Notes: a model not told the origin generated them from the letters alone. A DNA stretch of 64,000 bases from Ktedonobacter racemifer DSM 44963 (GCF_000178855.1 NZ_ADVG01000004.1:1178001-1242000), one strand, 5' to 3'. Shown: positions 1-8,484, counted from the stretch's first letter. Numbers and translations are program-made.

Positions 1-386
1 AAGCCTTCAATAGAATGCGTGGTCAGAGCGTCCATCACGACACGCTGCCACTCCTGGTCCTCACCTGTACTGACCAGGATTACAGTATAGTCATGCAACC
101 TTGCGGTCTGCTCGGCCCCTTTCAACACGGCGGCAAAGAAGGGATTGCTCACATCTGGAATAACAAACGCGATAATGTTGGTATGTCCAAGGCGCAGAGT
201 GCGCGCCACCGTGTTGGGGCGATATCCCATCTCCTCGGCTATACGCAAGACTTCCTGCTGCGTCTGAGGAGAGACGCGCCCCGATGCTTTGCCCGCGAAG
301 ACAAGCGAGACGGTCGATTGCGAGACACCCGCTTTACGCGCGACATCGACGCTGGTAATACTCCTGCTCTCTTTTCCTCGTACCAT
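1..386 (-). CDS. LacI-family transcriptional regulator, N-terminal part (runs off window)
   Basis: The reverse strand from an ATG at 386 encodes a typical LacI N-terminus: an HTH near residues 8-30 (SITSVDVARKAGVSQSTVSL), the hinge-helix region ending in YRPNTVARTLR, then the start of the periplasmic-binding-like core (IIAFVIPDVSNPFFAAVLKGA). About 128 residues are visible and the rest lies left of the window. A purine-rich GAGAAGGGG precedes the start. Family members are sugar- or nucleoside-responsive repressors; the effector cannot be read here. It is divergent from the EamA transporter at 611, whose promoter holds an 18-bp palindrome with a central CG, the usual LacI operator geometry, so local control is plausible. 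Confidence 0.93.
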   Translation of the reverse strand, partial: MVRGKESRSITSVDVARKAGVSQSTVSLVFAGKASGRVSPQTQQEVLRIAEEMGYRPNTVARTLRLGHTNIIAFVIPDVSNPFFAAVLKGAEQTARLHDYTVILVSTGEDQEWQRVVMDALTTHSIEG

Positions 387-482
387 AATACCCCTTCTCT
401 TACTTTAAGATGTGCTCATTGTAGCGCAAAGTTCCCTCAGAACCAACTACCTCTCGCGCCTCCCTCAGCTCGCAAGCTCGCC

Positions 483-545
483 TCGGTATAAAGAGTGTGG
501 TATCAGGCTGGCGCAGCCAGCCTGATACCACACTCTTTATACCGA
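483..545. terminator. 30-bp perfect hairpin with T-tract
   Basis: Arms 483-512 and 516-545 are perfect reverse complements around a 3-nt loop (GCA). On the plus strand the hairpin is followed by TTTTTT. It lies between two divergent genes, so a terminator role is not obvious from context. To its left, read on the minus strand, is a GC-rich tail containing GGCGCGAGAGGT, a motif also seen beside other hairpins in this window. Confidence 0.75.
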
Positions 546-556
546 TTTTTTCTCTA

Positions 557-585
557 TTGACAAAGTCATACGTATGACTTACTCT
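557..585 (+). promoter_or_regulatory. Promoter of EamA gene with overlapping palindromic operator
   Basis: TTGACA at 557-562 is a consensus -35 box, and 17 bp later a weak -10 (TACTCT, 580-585) precedes the RBS AAAGGA at about 601. The spacer is filled by the perfect 18-bp palindrome AAGTCATACGTATGACTT (563-580). A repressor bound there would block RNA polymerase. The divergent LacI-type regulator is the nearest candidate; a TetR or MarR protein encoded elsewhere is equally possible. Confidence 0.6.
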
Positions 586-610
586 ACAAGGAGAGAAGAG
601 AAAGGATACG

Positions 611-1552
611 ATGGTGAAAATAAAGGGATTTCTGTTGACGCTCGCTACGGCGTGTATGTTTGGTCTGGGCGCGGTTCTGGGCAAAATGGCCTCTTCCGTA
701 CTTAATCCGTTGCTGGTAACGTTCTTAAATTTCGCGGTGGGGGGCGGCTTGCTGCTTATTTTTCTCCTGGTACGCAGGATCGCTCTCTTTAAACACTTGG
801 AGCGACGTGACTGGCTGAATTTACTGTTGCTGGTGGTCTTTGGCACAACCCTGCCTGCCTGCTGTGTGCTCTATGGACTCGCCTTGACTAGCGCCATCAA
901 GGCTGGCTTTCTCATGCAGATGCAGGGCATCTCGTCTGTCTTATTCGCGGTACTCTTCCTGCGCGAGCGCCTGAACTGGAAGCAGGTGGGGGGAATGCTG
1001 TTGCTCCTGCTTGGCAGCCTCTTTGTCGTTATGAAGACTACGCAAACGTCGATCTTGAGCGCCTTTAACCTGGGGGATGTACTGGTTATTTTAGGGGCTA
1101 TTGGCTTTGGCTACGCGATTCTCCCGGCAAAGGCGCTGACAGGTAAAATAGATTCACTGCCGCTGACGGTCTGGAAGTTACTGCTCAGCGCCCTGATGAT
1201 TCTCCCATTCCTCTCATTCCAACCCACAGCGTGGCCAACATATCTGCCACCATTCCTTCTCTGGCTGCTGCCTATTTACATTATTTCCAATTTCTGCATT
1301 GGCTATGTGACCCAGCAAGAGGGACTCAAGTACCTGCAAGCCTGGGAGTCGGCAACGACGATGCAGAGCACACCTATCTTTTCCACACTCTTCGCCATGC
1401 TTCTCCTGGGAGACAGCCTCTCGCCGCTGCAACTGGTTGGAGGCATCATTGTGCTTGCAGGTGGCTGCGTTATCGCCCTGGGCGGGGCAAACCTTTCGCG
1501 TAAGCCCCTGACACGCACCAGCCAGGTCGCACCAACGGGACAAGAAATGTAA
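611..1552 (+). CDS. EamA/DMT-family transporter
   Basis: This 313-residue protein has about ten hydrophobic segments in two repeated halves, as in EamA (drug/metabolite) transporters. The first half begins LTLATACMFGLGAVLGK; the second starts near residue 153 and ends with the LQLVGGIIVLAGG helix before a polar tail. The start is supported by AAAGGA 5-6 bases upstream and by a promoter at 557-585. Such proteins export or exchange small metabolites across the inner membrane; the substrate cannot be inferred. It is a single-gene unit, with the TnpB element starting about 60 bp downstream. Confidence 0.9.
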   Translation: MVKIKGFLLTLATACMFGLGAVLGKMASSVLNPLLVTFLNFAVGGGLLLIFLLVRRIALFKHLERRDWLNLLLLVVFGTTLPACCVLYGLALTSAIKAGFLMQMQGISSVLFAVLFLRERLNWKQVGGMLLLLLGSLFVVMKTTQTSILSAFNLGDVLVILGAIGFGYAILPAKALTGKIDSLPLTVWKLLLSALMILPFLSFQPTAWPTYLPPFLLWLLPIYIISNFCIGYVTQQEGLKYLQAWESATTMQSTPIFSTLFAMLLLGDSLSPLQLVGGIIVLAGGCVIALGGANLSRKPLTRTSQVAPTGQEM

Positions 1553-1614
1553 ATGGCCTGTTCACCAAAAAGCATGTAGGATCCAGTGAGATTTGAACCG
1601 ATATCCTCTCGTAT

Positions 1615-1760
1615 CTGAGGCCTCTCCGGCATACATGCACGGAGGTTCCTGTTCCTCACCCACCGTTTCCGGCCTCTCCCGAAGGAGAAACCGGCTCTTG
1701 GTGGAGATAGGCAGGACTTTTCAGCCGACGCGCTCCGGCACGGGCAGCTCCGCTTTTGCG
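1615..1760 (-). ncRNA. Predicted TnpB omega-RNA (reRNA) 3' scaffold, copy 1
   Basis: This stretch overlaps the 3' end of tnpB and is closely conserved with 8305-8450 although the two copies read it in different frames. It contains two stem-loops: CCGG(T/C)TTCTCC pairing with GGAGAGGCCGG, and a CC(T/C)CCG..CGG(A/G)GAGG hairpin near the element end. TnpB guide RNAs are known to overlap the tnpB 3' end and to run into flanking DNA. The guide here would begin just below 1615, reading ATACGAGAGGATATCG on the minus strand. Inferred from position and structure, not shown. Confidence 0.5.
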
Positions 1761-3231
1761 TCGAGCCACTAAGCCCATGCTTCGGGGCAAGGGCTGCCCC
1801 TCATTCGCACGTTGTTGAAGCTCCTCCATCACGGCTTGCAGGCGCGGCTCCGCACCTTCCCAGACAGGCTGGGTGAGAGAGGGGATCGTTTGCTGCGGTT
1901 CCAGGTAGGAAAGCAAGAATGCCGAGTAGAGATCACGCTGCACCGGCCCGAATCTGCAAGGACATTGGTGCCAGCGCTCTGATCTTGGCTTCTTGTGATA
2001 CTGCCCACACTGATGGCAGTACTGAGAGAGTCTGGTCTGGTAGGCTGAGGCTTCGTGCAGGGTGCCGCCAGTTTTTGCAACTATGCGAGTCAAATGCGCT
2101 AGAAAGATCCCTGGGGCGCGAAGTCCGATGCTCCGACCATACTGCTTCTGCCATCCTTTGAACGAGGTTTTCTCTATGGTGATCGTGTTCCCCACCGAAG
2201 CGATGCGATGAGCCAGATTGCCATGCAGACTCTTGCGGTGTGCGGCGAGTCTGCGCTCAGCATTGGCGTGTTGTCGCCTGGTCGCCTGGTACCGCTTGCT
2301 CTCCTTCCAACGCAGGCGTTTGCCCGACTTCACCCGGCCTTGCTCATCGTAGTTTTCTGGATTGTTGGCACGGCGTTGCCGGTCCATTTTCCGTTGGATG
2401 CGCCGCTTTTTTCGGGCGTTCTGGGTTAATTCCTCGCAGAACGTGACCAGATCGGCTTTGCCCTCGCGCGGCACAATGGCAAGGCTGGAGGGGCCGATAT
2501 CCAGACCAATCGTGTCGGTTCCGGTCTGCTCGTGCTTTTTCTTGATGAGTGCGTGACCCTCTAAGATGAGCTGGACGCGCATAGTGATTGCCATCGTGAT
2601 CGGCCCCTTGAGCGGAGGGCGAGGAAGCCTTGCGGCGGACCAGGCGGACATATTTGATCTTGTGGCGCATACCATGCTGGATCACGGGATCGTGCCAGTC
2701 GATGATCGCCGGAATGACCTCTTGGTTCCAGATCAGGAAGCCACCGTCTCCCGCATTGGGGTCCAGCACGAAGCGCATGCCGGCGTCGTTGCGCTTGCCC
2801 TCCACGCTATCGATGCCTCTGCCTTTACTCCGAAACCGCACCCGTTTGGCCTTGCCTACGCAGACCCGATTCGCAGCTTGATAGGCGCGTGTAGCGAGAG
2901 TCTGAGCCATTGTGCTATCGATGTGATCAGCGATCCAGCAGACACGGGCAGACGTGGCATACTCGTGCATCTCATATTCTGAGAAGTGGTATTTTGTGCG
3001 TAAGGCAGAAAAAGCCTGAGCGCGTTTCTGTTTGTGCGAGCGTGGGAGAGCCCGCGCCTTGTTCCAAGCAGGATCATTGCGCATGCACCGGAGCCGCTTC
3101 ATGACTTCAGCAAGCAGAGCGTTGTAGAGGCACCGAGCCGCTTCCAGGTGCGCACGTACATGGCGTTCCTGGCTCCAATCGACCTGGAGAGGGAGTTCGA
3201 GAAGAAAGGTCGGTGTCTTTGCTCGCTTCAT
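1656..3231 (-). pseudogene. tnpB: TnpB-like RNA-guided nuclease, frameshifted
   Basis: Two overlapping frames together match the copy at 8485-9921. The N-terminal part starts MKRAKTPTFLLELP at 3231. The C-terminal part carries the RuvC core: LDIGPSSLAIVP, the EKTSF glutamate, a CHQCG..CPC zinc-binding pair and VQRDLYSAF. The frame breaks near 2578-2581, where GGCAATCACTATGCGCGTC has one base too many relative to the intact copy (GNRYYVQLILEG there, GNHYARPAH here). After RuvC-III the protein continues for about 90 residues in frame. A programmed frameshift seems unlikely because the sister copy does not need one. Confidence 0.85.
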
Positions 3232-3316
3232 GACGTGCTTTGCCTTCCGATGCAGAATATCTCTTCAGAAAGAGACGGGACGGCTGCCCGTCCCTCGTGT
3301 CTTTCTACACATTCAC

Positions 3317-3457
3317 ATGCCTACACCGCTATTCCAGTTGGGCAGGCTTCTTCCGGTCACTCGACGACGTACCGTTCGGAAATGGATTCGTGAGAAGCAA
3401 CTCCGTGCGATTACGTTAGGTCGAAGAGGAGGATACCGGATCCGGCGCTCTGACTGA
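3317..3457 (+). pseudogene. Excisionase/MerR-type HTH fragment inside TnpB element
   Basis: A 46-residue reading frame, divergent from tnpB, matches the pattern of HTH_17/excisionase domains: LPVTRRRTVRKWIREKQLRA followed by ITLGRRGGYRIRRSD, then a stop where an intact protein would continue with a helix. After the TGA the same frame goes on as KEFRAQA. It is probably the remnant of a DNA-binding N-terminus from a recombinase or accessory gene. A comparable HTH remnant stands upstream of the TnpB at 40794. Confidence 0.5.
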
Positions 3458-3601
3458 AAGGAGTTTCGCGCGCAAGCGTGAGACAAGAGAAGACATGATC
3501 TTTCTTCATCCTGTGGAGAACACAGTACGAAAGAAGAGTGATGCTTCCCCTTCACCCAACCAGCCCGAAAGGAACGCCCATTCATCCCCGCCTTAGAAAA
3601 A

Positions 3602-5045
3602 GCTGAAAATTACCCGCATTTAACAAAATGATACAATATGGAATGGAAACAGACCTCCTGCTGAGCCCAAAGCACTGGGCGGAAGAAACGTTTGGACAAG
3701 TGCTCTTGCACGATGTCCGTCGAACAAGGCGAGCAGTGAAAGCTGCCAGCGCCATGGTAAGGGATGTCTCGGCCTCTTTGCCCAAACAACAGCACATCTG
3801 GAAAGAGGGAAAAGCGTTGTACCGTTTCCTTGACGAGCCGGATGTCACGTTTGCTGCTCTGATGCAGCCCCACTGGTTGCAGACGCGCAGAGAGATGCAA
3901 GAGCGTTCCGTCATCCTGCTGATCCAGGATACGACGGAACTGGATTTGACGCATCGACACAAGATGTCTGGCATCGGGCAAATCGGCGATGAAAAGGGAC
4001 GAGGATTGCTGCTGCAAACGGTGTTGGCCGTGGTGCCTGAGAGCCGAGAGGTCCTGGGGTGCGCAAAGCAAGAGCCTTTTGTGCGCATCCCGGCTCCCAG
4101 AGGAGAAACCAGAGCCCAAAGAAGAAAACGTCCCAAAGAAACGGATGTCTGGACGCGCATGGTCACTCAGATCGGAAGCGCTGAGAAGGGTTCTGATTGG
4201 GTCCATGTGGGAGATCGAGGGGCCGATTTCTTTGACTTCTGCGCGGGCCTGTCACCAGAGTCAAGTGGAGTTTTTGATTCGTGCGACCCAAGAGCGAAGA
4301 GTCCAGCCAACCGATGAGCAGATTGGTTACTTGCTCTCGCAGAGCAGAGCGCGGCCATGTCAAGCCACGCGCCCCTTTCAACGCCCCGCAAGCCATGGAC
4401 GCAAAGCACGTCAGACCCAACGCTCGCTCTCCTTTGGACTCATGACCCTCTTGTCCCCTCGTAATGAGCCCAAGGCGCTGCACGAGCAGAGAAGCCTGTG
4501 GGTGATTCGCGTCTGGGAAGAAGATGGCTTGAGACCACAAGGAGAAGAGCCTGTCGAATGGATTCTGTTGACCTCGGTTCCAACATCCACCTTGCAAGAA
4601 GCATGGGAACGCGTCTCTTGGTATGCACATCGATGGATCGTGGAAGACTATCATCAATGCCTCAAAACAGGGTGTCGCATTGAGGAGCGTCAGGTCCAAA
4701 GTGCTGAGCGCTTGATGCGCCTGCTGGGACTCTTGTCGCCCATGGCGGTGCGCTTGTTGCAACTGCGTTCGCTTTCTCGTCAAGAACCGGAGCGTCCTGC
4801 CGCCCAAGTCATTGAGCCTGAACTTCTGGCGGTGGTGGCGGCATGCGCGAAGCAGGATGCTTCCCTCATGACGCTGAGCACGTTTTGGACGGAGGTTGCA
4901 CGCCTGGGTGGCTTCCTGGCTCGTCGCAGCGATGGCTCTCCTGGCTGGAAAACCCTTTGGAAAGGCTGGCTCCATGTGCAAACCTTGCTTGAGGGCGTCC
5001 ATCTCGCTTTTCACCTCCGTTTGTAATTTGTGGGTAATTTTCAGC
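3602..5045 (+). mobile_element. IS4-family insertion sequence with terminal repeats and 10-bp target duplication
   Basis: Terminal inverted repeats GCTGAAAATTACCC (3602-3615) and GGGTAATTTTCAGC (5032-5045) bound a 1,444-bp element carrying one transposase. Immediately outside, CTTAGAAAAA occurs at 3592-3601 and again at 5046-5055, a 10-bp direct repeat that fits the target duplication of IS4-family elements. Removing the insert and one repeat rejoins the left-end hairpin of the surrounding TnpB element, so the order of events is clear: TnpB element first, this one later. Confidence 0.9.
3628..5026 (+). pseudogene. IS4-family (Tn5-like) transposase, frameshifted
   Basis: The N-terminal frame (3628-4317) carries WAEETFGQVLLHDVRRTRR, typical of Tn5/IS4 transposases, the first catalytic Asp in QDTTELDLT and the second in DRGADFFDF. 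The frame then shifts near 4240. The remaining frame to 5026 continues ACHQSQVEFLIRATQERR and includes the Y-(2)-R-(3)-E region HRWIVEDYHQCLKTGCRIE and the C-terminal helices. One single-base indel explains the break; otherwise the gene is full length (about 466 residues), so the decay looks recent. Confidence 0.88.
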
Positions 5046-5162
5046 CTTAGAAAAAGTGGGGCTTTCTGGGCCGTTCTCTGTAATCTTGCTGCTCTTGTGA
5101 TAGACTGAAAAGCTATTTGTATATTCTGATGAACATTCTTTTTAAGAACGGTAGACACTAAT

Positions 5163-5618
5163 ATGGAGCATGAATGGCGACGTGGAGACTATGTTATCAG
5201 TACGGATCAGACAAAGCTCGATCTTGAGATGATCTCTCATTTTCTCACCACCTCTTACTGGGCAAAAGATATCTCCCTGGAGAGGGTCAAGCGGGCTTTG
5301 GAGCATTCCCTTGTTTTCGGTATCTATCGAGACAATCGGCAAGTAGGCTTTGCACGACTCGTGACGGATTACGCAACGTTTGCCTATCTCGATGATGTGT
5401 TTATCTTAGAAGCGTTTCGTGGACAAGGATTGAGTATCTGGCTTCTCAACGTCATTCGCGCTCACCCTGACGTGCAAGGTTTACGTAGATGGCTGCTGCT
5501 GACAGCGGATGCCCAGGGCTTATATCAGAAAGTTGGGTTTACTGCTCCTCAACGTCCTGAGCGCTTTATGGAAATTTTTATTCCAGACACCTATACTCAA
5601 GAGAAAAATGCATTGTAA
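5163..5618 (+). CDS. GNAT-family N-acetyltransferase
   Basis: This 151-residue protein has a typical GNAT core: strand 4 YLDDVFILEAF followed by the acetyl-CoA pyrophosphate loop RGQGLSIWLL (residues about 83-95) and the C-terminal LLTADAQGLYQKVGF motif. It transfers an acetyl group from acetyl-CoA to an amine; the acceptor is unknown. The start lies directly after the TnpB element's left end, and no strong Shine-Dalgarno sequence is visible, so expression may depend on a promoter in the element end. A MITE lies 25 bases after the stop codon. Confidence 0.85.
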   Translation: MEHEWRRGDYVISTDQTKLDLEMISHFLTTSYWAKDISLERVKRALEHSLVFGIYRDNRQVGFARLVTDYATFAYLDDVFILEAFRGQGLSIWLLNVIRAHPDVQGLRRWLLLTADAQGLYQKVGFTAPQRPERFMEIFIPDTYTQEKNAL

Positions 5619-5650
5619 AGAAACCTTTGTCATATCACTTAGCAAAGTTG

Positions 5651-5737
5651 ATATTGGTGGCGAACTCAAAAATTGAGCTTGCGACGAGTGACAACATCTA
5701 ACAGTTTGGGCTAAAGAAACCAATTCGCCACCAATAT
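5651..5737. mobile_element. 87-bp MITE with 14-bp TIRs and 8-bp target duplication
   Basis: Terminal repeats ATATTGGTGGCGAA (5651-5664) and TTCGCCACCAATAT (5724-5737) are perfect reverse complements. They are flanked directly by CAAAGTTG at 5643-5650 and 5738-5745, a perfect 8-bp direct repeat. The 59-bp interior has no coding capacity. This is the structure of a miniature inverted-repeat element mobilised by a transposase that makes 8-bp duplications; no parent element with these ends is recognised in the window. Confidence 0.82.
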
Positions 5738-5858
5738 CAAAGTTGCCTATGAACCATAAGCTGGCATGGACTCTTCGGCTCAGAGGTCGACACCCATGCG
5801 TGGGGAAGTCGCAGCACTCGAAATCCATGCCAGCACGGACATACATGCCCTTTCTTTT

Positions 5859-6404
5859 TTAGGAGCCGATCCTATTAAAAAACCTGTGTGTCTCCTCACG
5901 GTAACGCTCCAGGTTCTGGAAGCCGCTCCCTGTTCTCTGGCATTTTTCGATATATTCCAGCGCGTCCGGCGACCATTCCTCCTGGATGGATTGAAGATAG
6001 CTTACTGTGGGAGCCACACCAGCACCGACCAGAAACTCGACATCAAAACCGCACATGGTATCAAAGCTCGTGGTTTTGGCCTCCCACAACAGACCGACAT
6101 CCTCTACCTGGGCAAGAAGAGAGAGGAGAAAACCACACAAACGGATGCTCTCGTAAATACTCCAGGCGTTTTCATGAAAAGCAATTTCTTGTTTCAGGAG
6201 AAAGCGGACGAGGGGCCGATCTTCTTGAGAGAGGATTTTATGCAATGCTTTCAGGACCGACAAACGGAAATCCGCATTTTGATCCCCTCTCTCTTCGGTA
6301 TTGGGAAAAATTTCTTCTTTGTAGACAACCAATTGGAGTAGTTGTGGGGAAAGAAACTCGAACTGTGTGTTTCGAACCTCGCGAACAAAATCTTCTGCCT
6401 GCAT
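5859..6404 (-). CDS. Hypothetical protein, 181 aa
   Basis: I do not recognise the family. The protein is soluble and acidic, with predominantly helical-looking sequence (FEFLSPQLLQLVVYKEEIF, RFLLKQEIAFHENAWSIYES) and no signal peptide or membrane segment. The frame is open over 546 bases, and composition resembles neighbouring genes more than the shadow frames. A weak AGAGAAG precedes the ATG. It sits between a GNAT gene with its MITE and the chitinase. Confidence 0.55.
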   Translation of the reverse strand: MQAEDFVREVRNTQFEFLSPQLLQLVVYKEEIFPNTEERGDQNADFRLSVLKALHKILSQEDRPLVRFLLKQEIAFHENAWSIYESIRLCGFLLSLLAQVEDVGLLWEAKTTSFDTMCGFDVEFLVGAGVAPTVSYLQSIQEEWSPDALEYIEKCQRTGSGFQNLERYREETHRFFNRIGS

Positions 6405-6500
6405 CTGGCTTCTCTTTTCTACTGGTTTTTCTCAGCAAAACTCTCCCAGCAGTATACAGGCAACAAAGCAATTGCTCAAGCTGACAAGAAACAAAACAGG

Positions 6501-6542
6501 GAACCTATGGGCTTCACATCTATTGGTGAAACCCATAGGTTC
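6501..6542. terminator. Hairpin downstream of chitinase
   Basis: Arms 6501-6517 and 6526-6542 pair over 17 bp with one G-T mismatch and an 8-nt loop, just after the chitinase stop codon at 6548 on the minus strand. It is a plausible transcription terminator, although no long T-tract follows on that strand. Confidence 0.55.
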
Positions 6543-6547
6543 TTGTG

Positions 6548-8074
6548 CTATGGCAGAGAATTGAGGTGCGGTTTGACGGTATTGGCGAAATTGTAGCTAT
6601 TGGAGGCATCCCAGCTTATCGACCATGTCATTGCGCCGCGAATGCTTGGGTAGGTCGTAGCGGGCTTAAAGGAGCCGCAATTTGTGCCGTAAGCCAGGCA
6701 ATCGAGCGCGGCATTGACCACCGAGGGTGAGATATAGCCGCTACCCGCCGCCGAGCTTGAGGCGGGCAGACCAAAGCCGACCTGGTCAGCGCGCAATCCT
6801 CCCTGGAGCTGGATGCAGGCCAGGGCGGTCAGGAAGTTCACGTTTCCCTGGGAGTACACATTGCCATCGCAACCCAGCATAGAACCGGAGTTATAGTACT
6901 GTGTATTGACGACGGTAAGGATATCTTTGATGTTGAGGGCCAGCTGGAAGTAGGTCCCGCTCGTGGATTGCATATCAATCGTCTGAGGGGCCAGGGTGAT
7001 AATGAGGCTTGAGCCAACCTTGGTGGAGAGTTGACGCAACGCGCTCGCCATATAGGTCGCATTAAGCCCATTTTCAAAATCGATATCTACGCCATCGAAA
7101 CCATACTGCTGGATCAGGCTATAGACGCTGTTGGTGAAATTGGTCGCGCTCGTCGCATCGTTGACCGTGACCGTTCCGTTCTGCCCACCCACAGAGATAA
7201 TGACCTTTTTCCCCCTGGAGTGGAGCGTCGCGATATCGCTGGTAAACTGCGCATCGCTATAGCCACCAAGCGCGCTGGAGAGGCCTGAATCGATGCTAAA
7301 CGTTACTCCACCCGTCTTCGACGTATCCGCATTGGCGAAGGCCACGGCGATCAAGTCATAGTTTGCATTGACATTGCTTAAGCGTAGAGGCGTAGCTCCA
7401 TTAACGAAGTCCTGCCAGTAGCCAGTCAGGATATGTTTAGGGAGGTTACCTCCACAGGTGGGACATGGGGTCGGTGTGGGCGTGGGCGTCGTGGTTGGGC
7501 TGGGCGTTGGGGTAGAGGTTGGGGTCTTAGTCGGAGTAGGCGTCGTTGGTGTTGGAGTAGGCGTGCTAGATCCCCCTGGGCCGCTGAGCGTCACATCGTC
7601 TACATAGACATTTCCCTGTGCATACCAGCCATGCAGGTAGATTGTTACGCTGGTAGCTGAAGCACCTGTGGTAAATGAATACGACAGCAGGGTATAGCTG
7701 CTGCTGCTGGTCCAGTTATTACTGTAGCCATTGGCCCCAATATAGGCATAAGGACCATTTACATACGCGCTGAGCGTGTATGCGGTATTGGGCTGCACAC
7801 TAATCGTCTGAGTACACTGACCGGTGGTAGAACTGCTGGGGGTAAGCTGGCCCGCGTAAGATCCACTATGTACAGGATTCGAGGTCACTACATCCCCTGG
7901 ATCACAGCTCCAGCTATTAAGGTTGCCTGTTTCAAAACCGGGATTACTAACGAGGTTGTTTCCAGCGGCATGAGCCTGGGAAGATCCATGAAAGAACGAA
8001 ATAGCGGCGATGCTACTCCCAACAAGAAAGAGGGCTAAGGACATAAGCATGATAAGACGACGGTAACGCAACAT
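6548..8074 (-). CDS. Secreted GH18 chitinase with N-terminal carbohydrate-binding module
   Basis: The 508-residue protein starts with a signal peptide (LIMLMSLALFLVGSSIAAI, likely cleavage after AHA, about residue 37). A beta-sandwich module resembling CBM4/9-type domains (NLVSNPGFETGNLNSWS to NVYVDDVTLSGPGG) follows, then a Thr/Pro-rich linker and a GH18 catalytic barrel from about residue 216. The DxxDxDxE motif is DGVDIDFE at residues 327-334, with Glu334 the expected acid/base. It should hydrolyse chitin outside the cell, a common trait of soil actinomycete-like bacteria. AAGGAGAG stands seven bases before the ATG. Two palindromes at 8205-8238 may be operators. Confidence 0.93.
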   Translation of the reverse strand: MLRYRRLIMLMSLALFLVGSSIAAISFFHGSSQAHAAGNNLVSNPGFETGNLNSWSCDPGDVVTSNPVHSGSYAGQLTPSSSTTGQCTQTISVQPNTAYTLSAYVNGPYAYIGANGYSNNWTSSSSYTLLSYSFTTGASATSVTIYLHGWYAQGNVYVDDVTLSGPGGSSTPTPTPTTPTPTKTPTSTPTPSPTTTPTPTPTPCPTCGGNLPKHILTGYWQDFVNGATPLRLSNVNANYDLIAVAFANADTSKTGGVTFSIDSGLSSALGGYSDAQFTSDIATLHSRGKKVIISVGGQNGTVTVNDATSATNFTNSVYSLIQQYGFDGVDIDFENGLNATYMASALRQLSTKVGSSLIITLAPQTIDMQSTSGTYFQLALNIKDILTVVNTQYYNSGSMLGCDGNVYSQGNVNFLTALACIQLQGGLRADQVGFGLPASSSAAGSGYISPSVVNAALDCLAYGTNCGSFKPATTYPSIRGAMTWSISWDASNSYNFANTVKPHLNSLP

Positions 8075-8204
8075 AACAGCTCTCCTTGCATGAATGCGCG
8101 CAACAATACTTTCAGGTCCGTACCACCATTGGGCGGTCTACATATCCCGAGAACGCGATACAGGCAACACGCCTGCAACTATGGCTTTCTTGCCAGTCAT
8201 CGCG

Positions 8205-8238
8205 TAGATCTCATGCATAAGATCTATGCTAAGCATAG
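8205..8238. promoter_or_regulatory. Two adjacent palindromes upstream of chitinase
   Basis: TAGATCT and AGATCTA (8205-8211, 8220-8226) form an inverted repeat with an 8-base spacer, overlapping CTATGCTAAGCATAG (8224-8238), a 7+1+7 palindrome. They lie about 130 bases upstream of the chitinase start and about 70 bases from the end of the second TnpB element. Operator function is inferred only from symmetry and position. Confidence 0.35.
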
Positions 8239-8304
8239 CCAAAACAAGGTTACGTTGTCAAGTCATCTAGACCAATAAGTTAGGGAACATCCAATACTTC
8301 TCTC

Positions 8305-8450
8305 CTGAGACCTCCCCGGCATGAATGCGCGGGGGTTCCTGTTGCTCACCCAACGCTTCCGCTCTCCCCCGAAAGGGAGAGCGGCTCTTGGTGGGGATAG
8401 GCAGGACTTTCGAGCCGACGCGCTCTCGCACGGGCAGCTTTGCTAGAAGC
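8305..8450 (-). ncRNA. Predicted TnpB omega-RNA (reRNA) 3' scaffold, copy 2
   Basis: It is conserved with 1615-1760, including the GCCGCTCTCC..GGGAGAGCGG stem and the CCCCCGCGCATTCATGCCGGGG hairpin that ends the element. In this copy the reading frame of tnpB has already ended or shifted, so conservation here points to an RNA rather than a protein constraint. The expected guide lies just outside 8305 and reads GAGAGAAGTATTGGATG on the minus strand. Inference only. Confidence 0.5.
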
Positions 8451-8484
8451 CACCACGCCCATGCTTGGGGGCAAGATATGCCCT

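Larger units (their letters stand above)
1615..5083 (-). mobile_element. IS200/IS605-like TnpB element, copy 1, interrupted by an IS4-family element
   Basis: Boundaries come from comparison with the second copy at 8305-10114. The right end (3' of tnpB) is shared from CTGAG at about 1615, and the left end is shared through CTGTAA at 5078-5083. No tnpA is present, so the element would need transposase in trans. The left-end hairpin (ATTCATCCCCG then GGGGCTTTCT) is intact in copy 2 but split here by the IS4-family element at 3602-5045. Its tnpB is also frameshifted, so this copy is dead as a protein-coding unit. Confidence 0.72.

Noticed and set aside
15..491. Long plus-strand open frame at the left edge
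   Set aside because: It is the antisense shadow of the LacI-type gene and has no family resemblance.
1575..1612. Stretch resembling a tRNA T-loop (GGTTCAAATC on the minus strand)
   Set aside because: The flanking bases do not form a T-stem and no acceptor, D or anticodon arm is present; treated as flank/guide DNA of the TnpB element.
2570..2590. Programmed frameshift in tnpB copy 1
   Set aside because: There is no slippery heptamer, and the homologous position in copy 2 is in frame; a simple indel is more likely.
7440..7570. Possible tandem repeat array within the chitinase gene
   Set aside because: It is simply the Thr/Pro-rich linker coding region; no CRISPR-like spacing.
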